64,000 bases of DNA from Flavobacterium cheongpyeongense (GTDB taxonomy: Bacteria; Bacteroidota; Bacteroidia; Flavobacteriales; Flavobacteriaceae). A program made the translations under genes and the position numbers. The DNA is taken from NCBI RefSeq assembly GCF_003202435.1, contig NZ_QJHK01000009.1:1-64000 (forward strand). Direction: 5' to 3'. The notes below the pieces were generated by a model, which saw only the letters and a list, made by a program, of their open reading frames with translations, had not been told where the DNA came from and searched no databases. This document shows positions 11,415-19,626 of this stretch, piece by piece. The stretch's first letter is position 1; every line of letters begins with the position of its first letter.

Positions 11415-11449
11415 AAAATCCATTCGCAAAACGAATGGATTTTTTTTTT
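11415..11449 (+). terminator. sucC terminator
   Basis: AAAATCCATTCG (11415-11426) pairs perfectly with CGAATGGATTTT (11432-11443) and is followed by a long T run. Confidence 0.9.
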
Positions 11450-11509
11450 GATTTAACCACAAAGTGCGCAAAGATTTTTAATTTATAAGACTCAATTCAA
11501 TATAAACAC

Positions 11510-11547
11510 AAATTTCGCAAAGCTTATGATCAAGCTTTGCGAAATTT
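11510..11547. terminator. 16-bp perfect inverted repeat, probable terminator of the DUF1456 gene
   Basis: AAATTTCGCAAAGCTT (11510-11525) pairs along all 16 bases with AAGCTTTGCGAAATTT (11532-11547), loop ATGATC. It lies about 25 nt past the end of the minus-strand gene. On that strand the tail is only moderately T-rich. The words resemble the common flavobacterial CACAAATTTCGCAAA spacer repeats. Confidence 0.6.
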
Positions 11548-11572
11548 GCGTTTAAACAACGTGTGCCGTTAA

Positions 11573-12034
11573 TTATTTTTTATTCTTTCCGTTTTTGTAA
11601 ACTACTTTTTCTACAACTTGTATTTTTGGCGTAGCTTTCGAATTGTTTTTCTTGAAAGTTTTTTTAGCAGCTCCGGGTTTTAAAGTTTTCTGATCACCTC
11701 TTGCTCTTTCTGAATCTTTTGGGCTCGCTTTAAATTCAGGTCTTTCTTTTGACGTTTCTTTCTTCGGAATTTCAGCTTTATGTTTCGCTAAAACATCATT
11801 CGGGTTTTTAGGATTTTCCTTTGTTCCTCTTAAATGAATTACCAATCCATTCAGAAAGTTTCTCAAAACCTGATCGCCACATTCCATATAATTAGGATGG
11901 TCTTCTGCCCTGAAAAAAGCCCCTAATTCTGATTTTGAAATTCTAAAATCTACTAATTCTAAAATTTCAACTATTTGATCATCACGGAGCATTAAAGCCA
12001 CGCGAAGTTTTTTTAAGATATCGTTATTTGTCAT
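11573..12034 (-). CDS. DUF1456 (YehS-like) protein with one repeat and a basic tail
   Basis: Residues 1-70 match the DUF1456/YehS module (ILKKLRVAL, ELGAFFRAEDHPNY, CGDQVLRNFLNGL). E. coli YehS has two such modules; here there is one, closest to the C-terminal module, and the second half is replaced by an unfolded-looking tail (residues about 75-153) very rich in lysine, e.g. KKTFKKNNSK. The function of the family is unknown; the basic tail suggests binding to nucleic acid, which is inference only. The gene is alone between two terminator-like hairpins and a heptad-rich spacer. Confidence 0.8.
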   Translation of the reverse strand: MTNNDILKKLRVALMLRDDQIVEILELVDFRISKSELGAFFRAEDHPNYMECGDQVLRNFLNGLVIHLRGTKENPKNPNDVLAKHKAEIPKKETSKERPEFKASPKDSERARGDQKTLKPGAAKKTFKKNNSKATPKIQVVEKVVYKNGKNKK

Positions 12035-12127
12035 TTTTTGTTTTGTTTCAGGTTTGAGGTTTCAAGTTTTTTTTTTCTTCCTCAGCATCGTTTATTTTGC
12101 AAAGGTACACTATTTTAAAAGGAAATC

Positions 12128-13138
12128 TTAGAACAAAATCACTCCCGTTCCGGCTCTGTCAGGATAATATGTTTTACCATTTTTTATTGTTACACCACTC
12201 GCAATATCTTTTGCCAGTAATAACGCTCCATCCATATCAACATAATCTAATTCGGGCAACAAATGGGCAATTGCAGAAATACCAACTGTAGATTCCGTCA
12301 TGCAGCCTACCATGGTTTTTAATCCTAACTTTTTAGCTTCTGTGATCATTCTTCGTGCGGGTGTTATTCCACCGCATTTCATTAATTTTATATTAACTCC
12401 GTGAAAGTGATTACTGCATTTAACAATATCTCCTTCTTTAATACAACTTTCATCAGCCATAATGGGCAAAACAGAATTTTTAAACAACTCCCGCTGGCCT
12501 TCCCAATCATTTGCCTTTAAAGGCTGTTCTATGAATTCGACCCCCAAATCCTTCAAAATAACAGCATTTGACAATGTTTCCTCAACAGTCCAGGCACAAT
12601 TGGCATCGACTCTAAAAATAGCATCACTGTGTTTTCGTAATTCAGTCACAATTGCCATATCTTCTGGTGTTCCAAGCTTTATTTTATAAATTGGCCATGG
12701 AAATCCAATCATTTTGGCAATCATATTTTCAATACGATCAATTCCAATAGTGTAATTAGTCAATGGATTATTAGAAATATTGTAGTTCCATAAACTATAT
12801 AATTTTTCTCCTTTTTTACGTGCGTATAAATCATTATAAGCGTTATCCAATGCGCAAAGAGCAAAAGGATTATACTTAAAATAAGCGCTTATTTTATTCC
12901 AAAATTCTTCCGGGATTTCATCAGAAGCTGTTTCAATTACATCCCTGCATTGTTCAATATCACTTTGTATGTTTTCGATTCCAATGTTATAATATGCGTT
13001 TGAAGTTGCTTCTCCATATCCGGAAAACCCATCGTCATGCAATTCTACTATTAACGAAGGCTGAAAATCAATTGACTTTCTAGAAATTCTAAAAGTGTCC
13101 TTTAGTTTTAAATGGTATGTTCTTAAGATTAATTGCAT
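12128..13138 (-). CDS. Dipeptide epimerase (L-Ala-D/L-Glu type), enolase superfamily
   Basis: Epimerises the D-Glu of L-Ala-D-Glu released from cell-wall peptides so the dipeptide can be degraded. The 336-residue protein shows the muconate-lactonising/enolase barrel: the KxK general base (YKIKLG), metal ligands in RVDANCAW, EFIEQPL and MADESC, and the second lysine in NIKLMKCGG. The C-terminus has the DMDGALLL substrate-loop segment. It lies 28 nt after the pabB frame on the same strand, so both are probably co-transcribed. Substrate preference is inferred from the family; other dipeptides are possible. Confidence 0.85.
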   Translation of the reverse strand: MQLILRTYHLKLKDTFRISRKSIDFQPSLIVELHDDGFSGYGEATSNAYYNIGIENIQSDIEQCRDVIETASDEIPEEFWNKISAYFKYNPFALCALDNAYNDLYARKKGEKLYSLWNYNISNNPLTNYTIGIDRIENMIAKMIGFPWPIYKIKLGTPEDMAIVTELRKHSDAIFRVDANCAWTVEETLSNAVILKDLGVEFIEQPLKANDWEGQRELFKNSVLPIMADESCIKEGDIVKCSNHFHGVNIKLMKCGGITPARRMITEAKKLGLKTMVGCMTESTVGISAIAHLLPELDYVDMDGALLLAKDIASGVTIKNGKTYYPDRAGTGVILF

Positions 13139-13166
13139 AAAAAGATACTTTTCAGATTATTTTTTT

Positions 13167-14465
13167 TCAAATACCAGAAGATTTTAAAACTTCAGCCATT
13201 GCTTTTGCTTTTAATAAACATTCTTCGTATTCTTTTTCAGGAACAGACTGAGCGGTAATGGCACTTCCAACAGAGAATGAAACGTATTTATTTTCCTGAT
13301 TGTACAAAATACTTCTGATCACTACATTAAAATCAAAATCGCCTTCTGGTGTAAAATACCCCACTGTCCCACTGTACAATCCCCGTTTGGTTTCTTCCTG
13401 ATTTTCTATAATTTTCATGACCGAAATTTTTGGAGCCCCCGTCATACTTCCCATTGGAAAAGTTGTTCTTAAAACATCAATTGGTGAGTATTGAGCATCT
13501 AATTTTGAAGTTACTGTAGAAATCATTTGGTGTACCTGCAAGAAGGAATAAATTTTGCAGAGTTCTGCGACTTCAACCGATCCTTTTTGTGCTGTCTGCG
13601 ATAAATCATTACGGACTAAATCAGTAATCATAATGTTTTCAGCTCGTTCTTTTGCATCGTTCTCCAGGTTATGTTTCGATTTTTCATCTTCAATGGTATC
13701 AAAAAATCGTTTGGAGGTTCCTTTTATCGGCTGAGAAATGATTTTATCTCCCACTTTTTTCAGGTAGCGCTCCGGTGAAGCACAAAGCAAAAAATGTTTG
13801 TTATTTTTAAAGAAAACTGAAAAGGGTGCTTTTGAAATCTGATTCAGTTTTTGAAACTTTTCCAAAGGATTTATTACGGCATTTTCGGCATAAAATTCCA
13901 TGCAAAAATTGGCTTCATACATGTCACCTGCGTGAATGTGTTCCAGCATTTTTGTTACTTTTTCCAGATATAATTCTTTTGAAATTCGTTGTTTTACTTT
14001 GACTTTATCCAATGTGTCAAACGAATCGTTTTTACTATGAATAATTTCTTCAAAATCCTGCTCTACCTCATCATCGCAAAAAAACAAGTATTTGATTTCA
14101 AGCTGGTTTTCCTTTAAGATTAATATTTTTTTAGGCTGAAAGAAAAATAAATCCGGAAAATATAATCCATCAAAATTTGATGATTTTAAAGGCTCAATAT
14201 CATTTTTTAAATCGTAAGACAAATACCCGAAAAGCCAGTCTTTTGTAGTTTGCTGGTATTGTTTTAAATCTTCAAAAGCATTATGAAGATCTGTTTTTAA
14301 AGATGTAAAAGCATCTACAGCTACTAAACAATCAAAACTGGAATATTCTTGCGGATAGGAATTGCTGTCCAAAAAAACAACTTCGCGAAATTGTTGTGAC
14401 CAGCCTAAAAGCTGTTGTTTAAATTGCTCTGGATTTGAAATATACTTGTGAATGGAAACTCTCAA
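13167..14465 (-). CDS. pabB: Aminodeoxychorismate synthase component I (PabB type)
   Basis: Converts chorismate plus ammonia to aminodeoxychorismate for folate. The C-terminal half is a complete chorismate-binding domain. The key motif reads PIKGT; the lysine is the PabB nucleophile, whereas anthranilate synthase TrpE has PIAGT, so this is PabB rather than TrpE. Other motifs: RNDLSQTA, FPMGSMTGAPK, YSGTVGYF. No ATG exists near the N-terminus. The open frame reaches a TTG at 14489, but that codon overlaps a possible -7 box (14487-14494). I therefore prefer the TTG at 14465, giving a protein that begins LRVSIHKYI with 432 residues. It likely forms an operon with the epimerase downstream. Confidence 0.85.
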   Translation of the reverse strand: MRVSIHKYISNPEQFKQQLLGWSQQFREVVFLDSNSYPQEYSSFDCLVAVDAFTSLKTDLHNAFEDLKQYQQTTKDWLFGYLSYDLKNDIEPLKSSNFDGLYFPDLFFFQPKKILILKENQLEIKYLFFCDDEVEQDFEEIIHSKNDSFDTLDKVKVKQRISKELYLEKVTKMLEHIHAGDMYEANFCMEFYAENAVINPLEKFQKLNQISKAPFSVFFKNNKHFLLCASPERYLKKVGDKIISQPIKGTSKRFFDTIEDEKSKHNLENDAKERAENIMITDLVRNDLSQTAQKGSVEVAELCKIYSFLQVHQMISTVTSKLDAQYSPIDVLRTTFPMGSMTGAPKISVMKIIENQEETKRGLYSGTVGYFTPEGDFDFNVVIRSILYNQENKYVSFSVGSAITAQSVPEKEYEECLLKAKAMAEVLKSSGI

Positions 14466-14681
14466 AAATGAATAGATTTTAGACTTCAAAATTACGACAA
14501 AAAAAATCCTTCAATAAAGTAATCTTAAAAAAATATTGGCACGCTTTTTAATACACGAGATTAACACCAATTATTAAACTCATTTTGCTATTTGATCAAA
14601 AAATTACTCTCACTGTTTTTAACGAAAATAATATTTACATCGTGTAAATAACATAATTATTAATCAACCTTTAAACCTTTT

Positions 14682-15887
14682 ATGAAAACAATTCCAAAAT
14701 TAAGTTTGACCATATTAGTAATCATCGCATTACTATTTTCCTGTAAAAAAGCAGATGCAACATCTTCTGCAGATGTAACAATAGAATCCTCGGCCACAGA
14801 AGATCGTGCAGACGCAGAATCTTCAAAATCTGAATATTCAGAAAGCGATGATCAACAACAAATTCAGGCCGGACAAATTACTGCCGGAGAATGGAATGAT
14901 TTAAGCAATTGGAAATTTTGGGAATCCTTAAATAGAAATTCTGAATTTTCTGAAATGAGTGATTACTGGAAATATAATTTAAAAGACAGGGTTTCTGTGA
15001 ATGTAAAATCGAATTTTGAGAATGTAGCTGATGTACCTGTTTTGCTGCTTAATTCTCAAAACAATATCATTTGGTCTTCCAGAACAAACAATAAAGGAAA
15101 TGCAGAATTATGGCCCTCTTTAAGAAATGAGAAAGAGCCAGACAATCAAAATTTCAAAATCAAAATTGGCAGTCAGATTTTTAAAAACATTCTAACCTAC
15201 AGCGATAAAAAAGTTAATCGTTTAGTTTTAAAAAATTATACCGAAGAAAATAAAGAAAAAAAGGTCGATATTGCTTTTATGGTTGACGCAACGGGTTCTA
15301 TGGGAGATGAATTAGAATACCTGAAAGAAGAATTAACCGATGTAATATCAAAAGTACGTCATAAAAACCAAGACGTTACAATAAATATGGGGGCTGTTTT
15401 TTACAGAGATAAAGGAGAAGATTACATAACAAAAGTATCTGATTTTTCTACAGACATTGATGATACTGTCAATTTTATAAAAGAACAATCTGCTGAAGCA
15501 GGCGGAGACTTTCCTGAAGCTGTCGAAACTGCTTTAGATAAATCTATAAATGACTTAGAATGGTCTGAAAATGCTACTTCCAGAATTTTATTTCTTGTTC
15601 TTGATGCTCCTCCTCATTACGATGACCAGATTATCTCAGAAATTCACGATTTGATTGCAACAGCCAGTAAAAAGGGAATCAGAGTTATTCCGATAACGGC
15701 TAGTGGCATTGATAAAGAAACAGAATTTTTAATGCGTTATATGGCAATTGCCACTAATGGAACATATGTTTTTATAACCAATGACAGCGGAATTGGAAAT
15801 GATCATCTGGTTGCATCTGTAGGAGATTATCAAGTAGAATATTTAAATAAATTAATGGAACGCTTAATCAATGAAAGTTTAAAATAA
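14682..15887 (+). CDS. von Willebrand factor A domain lipoprotein
   Basis: A lipoprotein signal ends in LLFSC with the lipidated cysteine at residue 21, so the protein sits in the outer or inner membrane facing the periplasm or surface. A low-complexity, Ser/Asp/Glu-rich linker (about 22-65) and a small beta-rich segment (about 105-180) precede the vWA domain (about 195-395). Its metal-binding site is DATGSMGDE (DxTxS form), followed by GGDFPEAVETAL and the strand LFLVLDAPPHYD. vWA domains bind protein partners through a metal ion; the partner is unknown. It is a single gene with no obvious operon. Confidence 0.8.
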   Translation: MKTIPKLSLTILVIIALLFSCKKADATSSADVTIESSATEDRADAESSKSEYSESDDQQQIQAGQITAGEWNDLSNWKFWESLNRNSEFSEMSDYWKYNLKDRVSVNVKSNFENVADVPVLLLNSQNNIIWSSRTNNKGNAELWPSLRNEKEPDNQNFKIKIGSQIFKNILTYSDKKVNRLVLKNYTEENKEKKVDIAFMVDATGSMGDELEYLKEELTDVISKVRHKNQDVTINMGAVFYRDKGEDYITKVSDFSTDIDDTVNFIKEQSAEAGGDFPEAVETALDKSINDLEWSENATSRILFLVLDAPPHYDDQIISEIHDLIATASKKGIRVIPITASGIDKETEFLMRYMAIATNGTYVFITNDSGIGNDHLVASVGDYQVEYLNKLMERLINESLK

Positions 15888-16114
15888 ATATCCAAATAAA
15901 ATAAGCAAAACCCAATCAAAGTGTTAATAAAATAGCGATTTCATAATTAAAAAATGATTATCTTTGATAGAGCTTTCAATTAATTCCAAAATAAAAATGC
16001 TTTTATTGAAAAATTATCAAGAAGATATTTTTTTTTTTAAAACTCTTTTAGGGAATTTAATTAGACGATTTCAAGCACATAATTTATATATTTTAACCTA
16101 TTAAATTTAATATT

Positions 16115-16489
16115 ATGAAAATTGCTACTATTGTTGTCCGGGTTTTGATTGGTCTTTTGTTACTCTCTGCTTCTATTATTTTCTTCTTTAAGCTTGCTCC
16201 GGAACCAGAAACGACCGGTAATTTTAAGGCTTTTAATATGGGACTGGTTGCCTCAACTTATTTATTGCCTTTAGCAAAAACAATAGAATTACTTTGTGGA
16301 ATTGCATTTTTAACTGGACGTTACGTAACATTGGCTAATATTTTAATCTTACCAATTACTGTAAACATTTTGTTTATCAATTATTTCCTTGCCCCGGAAG
16401 GTTTGCCACTTGCCGCATTATTATTTTTGGCTAACTTATTCTTGATTTACAGATATTGGGATAACTACAGAAGCCTTTTTAAAGCATAA
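16115..16489 (+). CDS. DoxX-like small membrane protein
   Basis: The protein has 124 residues and four hydrophobic segments (about 6-27, 45-66, 70-92, 96-117). The pattern, with a charged PEPETTG loop after the first segment and LAKTIELLCGIAFLTGRY, is that of DoxX/DoxD-type proteins, which are linked to quinone or thiol redox in the membrane in some species. No catalytic residue can be named. It converges with lpdA, and a shared terminator separates the two. Confidence 0.7.
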   Translation: MKIATIVVRVLIGLLLLSASIIFFFKLAPEPETTGNFKAFNMGLVASTYLLPLAKTIELLCGIAFLTGRYVTLANILILPITVNILFINYFLAPEGLPLAALLFLANLFLIYRYWDNYRSLFKA

Positions 16490-16513
16490 TTTAATTTTCA
16501 GTCTAAAATATAA

Positions 16514-16542
16514 AAACCCGACACTTAAAAAATGTCGGGTTT
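16514..16542. terminator. Bidirectional terminator between the DoxX-like gene and lpdA
   Basis: AAACCCGACA (16514-16523) pairs perfectly with TGTCGGGTTT (16533-16542), with A- and T-rich flanks, between two convergent genes. Confidence 0.85.
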
Positions 16543-16562
16543 GGTATATTTACGTAAATTAA

Positions 16563-17966
16563 TTATACGTGCAATGCTCTGTTTTCAGTAGCTGCCAATG
16601 CCGCTTCTTTTACCGCTTCTGCAAAAGTTGGATGTGCATGGCTCATTCTTGAAATATCTTCAGCAGACGCTTTAAATTCCATTGCGGTTACCGCTTCAGC
16701 AATTAAATCTGCTGTGCGCGCCCCAATCATGTGAACACCTAAAACTTCGTCTGTTTTTTCGTCAGCAAGGATTTTTACGAATCCGTCTAAATCAGCACTT
16801 GCTCTTGCGCGTCCTAACGCTTTGAATGGGAAACTTCCAGATTTGTATTTAACTCCGGCCGCTTTTAATTGCTCTTCAGTTTGTCCAACTGCAGCAACTT
16901 CCGGCCAAGTGTAAACTACACCAGGAATTAAGTTGTAATCGATATGTGGCTTTTGACCCGCTAAGATTTCAGCAACCATAGTACCTTCTTCTTCCGCTTT
17001 GTGTGCTAGCATTGCTCCACGGACTACGTCACCAATTGCATAGATATTTGGAACGTTAGTTTGTAAATGATCGTTTACTTCTACCTGTCCTCTGTCTGAG
17101 ATTTTAACTCCAGCTTTGTCAGCGTTTAATCCGTCTGTGTATGGACGACGACCAACAGAAACTAACGAATAATCTCCTTCAAGCGTGATGGTTTCTCCTT
17201 TTGCATTTTCAGCCTGAACTATAACAGCATCGCCATTTCTTTCGACCGATTTTACTTTGTGGGAAACATAGAATTTCATTCCCTGTTTTTTCAACACTTT
17301 CGTTAATTCTTTAGACAATGAACCGTCCATTCCGGGAATAATTCTGTCCATGAATTCTACCACAGAAACCTGAGCGCCAAGACGCAAGTACACTTGTCCA
17401 AGTTCGATTCCGATAACTCCTCCTCCGATAATTACTAAATGTTTTGGAACTTCTTTTAAGGCTAAAGCTTCCGTAGAAGTGATGATTCTTTCTTTATCAA
17501 TTTTGATGAAAGGTAAAGAAGATGGTTTTGAACCTGTTGCGATTACCGTATATTTTGCTTCGATAGTTTCAGATGTTCCGTCAGCTTTTGCAACTGCAAT
17601 ATGTGTTGCGTCCACAAACGATCCTAAACCATTAAAAACAGTGATTTTATTTTTATCCATTAGGTAGTTGATTCCGCCTACGGTTTGATCTACAACGGCT
17701 TGCTTACGGGCAATCATTTTCTCTAAATTGATTTTTACATCTCCGGAAACTTCGATTCCATGATCTGCAAAATGAGCAATTTCTGCATAATGATGAGAAG
17801 ATGACAACAATGCTTTTGAAGGGATACAACCTACGTTAAGGCACGTTCCGCCCAATGAATTATATTTTTCTACAATTGCAGTTTTGAAACCTAATTGGGC
17901 ACAACGAATTGCTGATACGTATCCGCCGGGACCTGAACCTATAATGACTACGTCAAATGAACTCAT
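16563..17966 (-). CDS. lpdA: Dihydrolipoyl dehydrogenase (E3)
   Basis: Reoxidises dihydrolipoamide in the 2-oxoacid dehydrogenase and glycine cleavage complexes, passing electrons to NAD+. The 467-residue flavoprotein has the FAD motif GSGPGG (10-15), the redox disulfide C42/C47 in GGTCLNVGCIPSK, the NAD motif IGGGVIGIELG, the second FAD motif IYAIGDVVRG, and the C-terminal catalytic HAHPTFAE (H445, E450). The length is normal. No E1/E2 genes are adjacent, so this is an E3 shared by several complexes. A TAATTTTG box at 17995-18002 (minus) lies 29 nt upstream. Confidence 0.95.
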   Translation of the reverse strand: MSSFDVVIIGSGPGGYVSAIRCAQLGFKTAIVEKYNSLGGTCLNVGCIPSKALLSSSHHYAEIAHFADHGIEVSGDVKINLEKMIARKQAVVDQTVGGINYLMDKNKITVFNGLGSFVDATHIAVAKADGTSETIEAKYTVIATGSKPSSLPFIKIDKERIITSTEALALKEVPKHLVIIGGGVIGIELGQVYLRLGAQVSVVEFMDRIIPGMDGSLSKELTKVLKKQGMKFYVSHKVKSVERNGDAVIVQAENAKGETITLEGDYSLVSVGRRPYTDGLNADKAGVKISDRGQVEVNDHLQTNVPNIYAIGDVVRGAMLAHKAEEEGTMVAEILAGQKPHIDYNLIPGVVYTWPEVAAVGQTEEQLKAAGVKYKSGSFPFKALGRARASADLDGFVKILADEKTDEVLGVHMIGARTADLIAEAVTAMEFKASAEDISRMSHAHPTFAEAVKEAALAATENRALHV

Positions 17967-17994
17967 AGTTTTTTTATTTTTTATTTTAGTGTTA

Positions 17995-18002
17995 CAAAAT
18001 TA
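17995..18002 (-). promoter_or_regulatory. Probable lpdA promoter -7 box
   Basis: TAATTTTG on the minus strand matches TAnnTTTG. The -33 element is not clear. Spacing to the ATG at 17966 is suitable. Confidence 0.45.
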
Positions 18003-18060
18003 AGGAATAAAGTTTTGTTTAAAGTTTAAACTTTAAGGTTTTTTGTTATGATTTCCTTAA

Positions 18061-18299
18061 TTAATAAAAAGAAAGTGATTCTTTTTTGGTTTTTGAATAA
18101 GGATTAACCAATGTCAACTCGCGATAAATTGGAGGTTTTTTATTTCGAATGTTTTGGGATTTGCACTTAAGCCTTTTAAGTAAGATTTCAGATAAATTAG
18201 AAATTGCTTCCCTAAACCTTTACTTCTGTTTTCGTAAAATTCAATAGACTCATCGATTTCCTTTTGTACTAATGGTAAAATAGTAATATTAAAAGCCAT
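18061..18299 (-). pseudogene. Decayed ParE/RelE-type toxin
   Basis: The intact part (from the ATG at 18299) has the typical ParE start: a beta strand, then EIDESIEFYENRSKGLGKQF and SANPKTFEIK. It stops early at 18114. A shift of one base in the A run just after EIK restores PPIYRELTLV in another frame, which is the expected next ParE strand, but that frame also ends soon (18061), before the final strands. So both a frameshift and a truncation are present. It overlaps the end of the decayed antitoxin reading frame, as in real toxin-antitoxin operons. Confidence 0.7.
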
Positions 18300-18532
18300 A
18301 CTTAGCATTCAGACGTTTTTCGACTTCTTCCCAAGAACTTGACTGATTTTCTCCAGAAATGTATTTTTTCTCTTCCTTCAGCAACCAAATCATAATGTGA
18401 ATCAGAAACTATTGCTTTTTTTCATCGTGATTTATGGCATCAAAACACTTTCTAAAATTTCTAATTTGGAATCCTCTTCGATGAATTTCCAAAATCGATT
18501 ATTAGTTTACGTCTTAATTCTTTCGTTTCCAT
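18289..18532 (-). pseudogene. Decayed antitoxin partner of the ParE-like remnant
   Basis: No frame is open, but pieces in several frames join into one plausible small antitoxin: METKELRRKLIIDF, then FWKFIEEDSKLEILES, then a piece reading AIVSDSHYDLVAEGREK, then YISGENQSSSWEEVEKRLN ending in NAKYGF at 18289. At least three frameshifts are needed. The final piece is like the C-terminus of small addiction-module antitoxins and overlaps the toxin start by a few codons. Noise in the read is an alternative, but decay of both genes side by side favours a true relic. Confidence 0.6.
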
Positions 18533-18633
18533 TGTAGTGGCATTTTAAATAAAATTTAATGCTTTTAGTAATTAAAAAATGTGTTGATTACTTAATTTTT
18601 ACTTCACAGTTGTAAAGTACTTTCGTAAGTTAT

Positions 18634-18732
18634 GTCATTTCGACGAAGGAGAAATCTTCGCGAGAAACTCTACAACGATTGAGAAATTCTATGCGGAGCT
18701 ATTTGTGGAGATTTCTCCTTCGTCGAAATGAC
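18634..18732. repeat. Perfect 24-bp inverted repeat (dispersed palindromic element)
   Basis: The arm at 18634-18657 begins GTCATTTCGACGAAGGAG and is the exact reverse complement of 18709-18732. The 51-nt loop holds CGCGAGAAACTCTACAACG. The structure could fold into a long hairpin in RNA or cruciform in DNA. No ORF is inside. Decayed relatives of one arm occur near 2285 and 19601. Confidence 0.8.
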
Positions 18733-18797
18733 AAAAAATACGCTAACCATCGTGATATTATAAACTTAGAATCTCAGCGCCTCAAAATCTTAGAATC

Positions 18798-19253
18798 TTA
18801 GAAAATCACCGTCGAATTCTTCACCTCACTAATCATAAAAGTACTTTGTGTACTCCCAATATGTTGTAAAGTTGTGAGTTTGGTTACCAGGAATTCCCGA
18901 TATGCTTCCATGTCTTTGACCAGGACTTTTAAAATGTAATCGTAATCTCCGCTTACGTGATGGCATTCTAAAACTTCATTCAGTTTAATGACTTCGCTTT
19001 CGAATTTAGTCAGGAATTCTTTCGTGTGCTGAATGAGTTTTAAATGACAGAACACTACAAAGCCTTTTTCAATTTTTGATTTATCTACTAAGGCTACGTA
19101 GTTTTTGATGATGCCTTCGCGCTCTAACTTTTTAATCCTTTCGTAAACTGCAGTTACTGAAAGATTGAGTTTTAAGGATAATTCTTTGGTTGTTTTTTTA
19201 CTGTCTGTTTGCAGTAAAACCAGGAGTTTTTTATCTATTGCGTCTAAAGTCAT
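18798..19253 (-). CDS. Lrp/AsnC family transcriptional regulator
   Basis: The protein has 151 residues, normal for the family. An N-terminal winged helix-turn-helix (residues about 4-60, with TTKELSLKLNLSVTAVYERIKKLEREGII) binds DNA; the C-terminal RAM domain (about 65-145, with VSGDYDYILKV) binds an amino-acid effector and makes oligomers. It is divergent from the PLP enzyme at 19627, with 370 bp between them, so it probably controls that gene in response to an amino acid such as methionine. That link rests on position only. Confidence 0.9.
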   Translation of the reverse strand: MTLDAIDKKLLVLLQTDSKKTTKELSLKLNLSVTAVYERIKKLEREGIIKNYVALVDKSKIEKGFVVFCHLKLIQHTKEFLTKFESEVIKLNEVLECHHVSGDYDYILKVLVKDMEAYREFLVTKLTTLQHIGSTQSTFMISEVKNSTVIF

Positions 19254-19626
19254 TTTTATACTTGGTTTTATAAAATGAATAAAAATCTATTTTAGATTCA
19301 TTAATTCATCAAAATTAAATAATTAATCTACAAATGATAGTATTTATAGTTTTAAAATCTAATTACAGATACAATAATTGACTATTTTTCTAATAAATAT
19401 TTATTTTGAATAGAATTTCTTTTGAAAACGAGAGTTCTAGCCCTGATAGAAGCAACATCCTTTTGTGGCGGGGTTCGCCACAAAAGATATAGCGGATAGC
19501 AGGAAATAGCTCCTAACAATAACAATGTCAATTGCAAAAATCAATTGCAATCGCTAAGTCAAAAAACAAATAATACTAACCAGAGGATAAGATTAGCTTA
19601 GGCTTCGTTCCTCGCAATGACAAAAA
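19254..19626. other. Divergent regulator/PLP-enzyme intergenic region with repeats
   Basis: The left 180 bases are AT-rich and probably carry the promoter and operator of the regulator. Then follow a copy of the hairpin repeat (19437-19515), a direct repeat TCAATTGCAA (two copies, about 19528-19550), and a repeat tail that ends CTTCGTTCCTCGCAATGAC (about 19603-19621), only 5 bases before the ATG of the next gene. Confidence 0.6.
19437..19515 (+). repeat. Dispersed flavobacterial hairpin repeat, copy C
   Basis: Conserved left end CTAGCCCTGATAGAAGC, central stem CTTTTGTGGC / GCCACAAAAG (10 bp, perfect, loop GGGGTTC), then ATATAGCGGATAGCAGG and AAATAGCTCC. This is the best preserved copy in the window and defines the family here. 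Confidence 0.75.

Noticed and set aside
18634..18732. CRISPR array
   Set aside because: There are only two arms, inverted, with one loop; a CRISPR needs several direct repeats with spacers.
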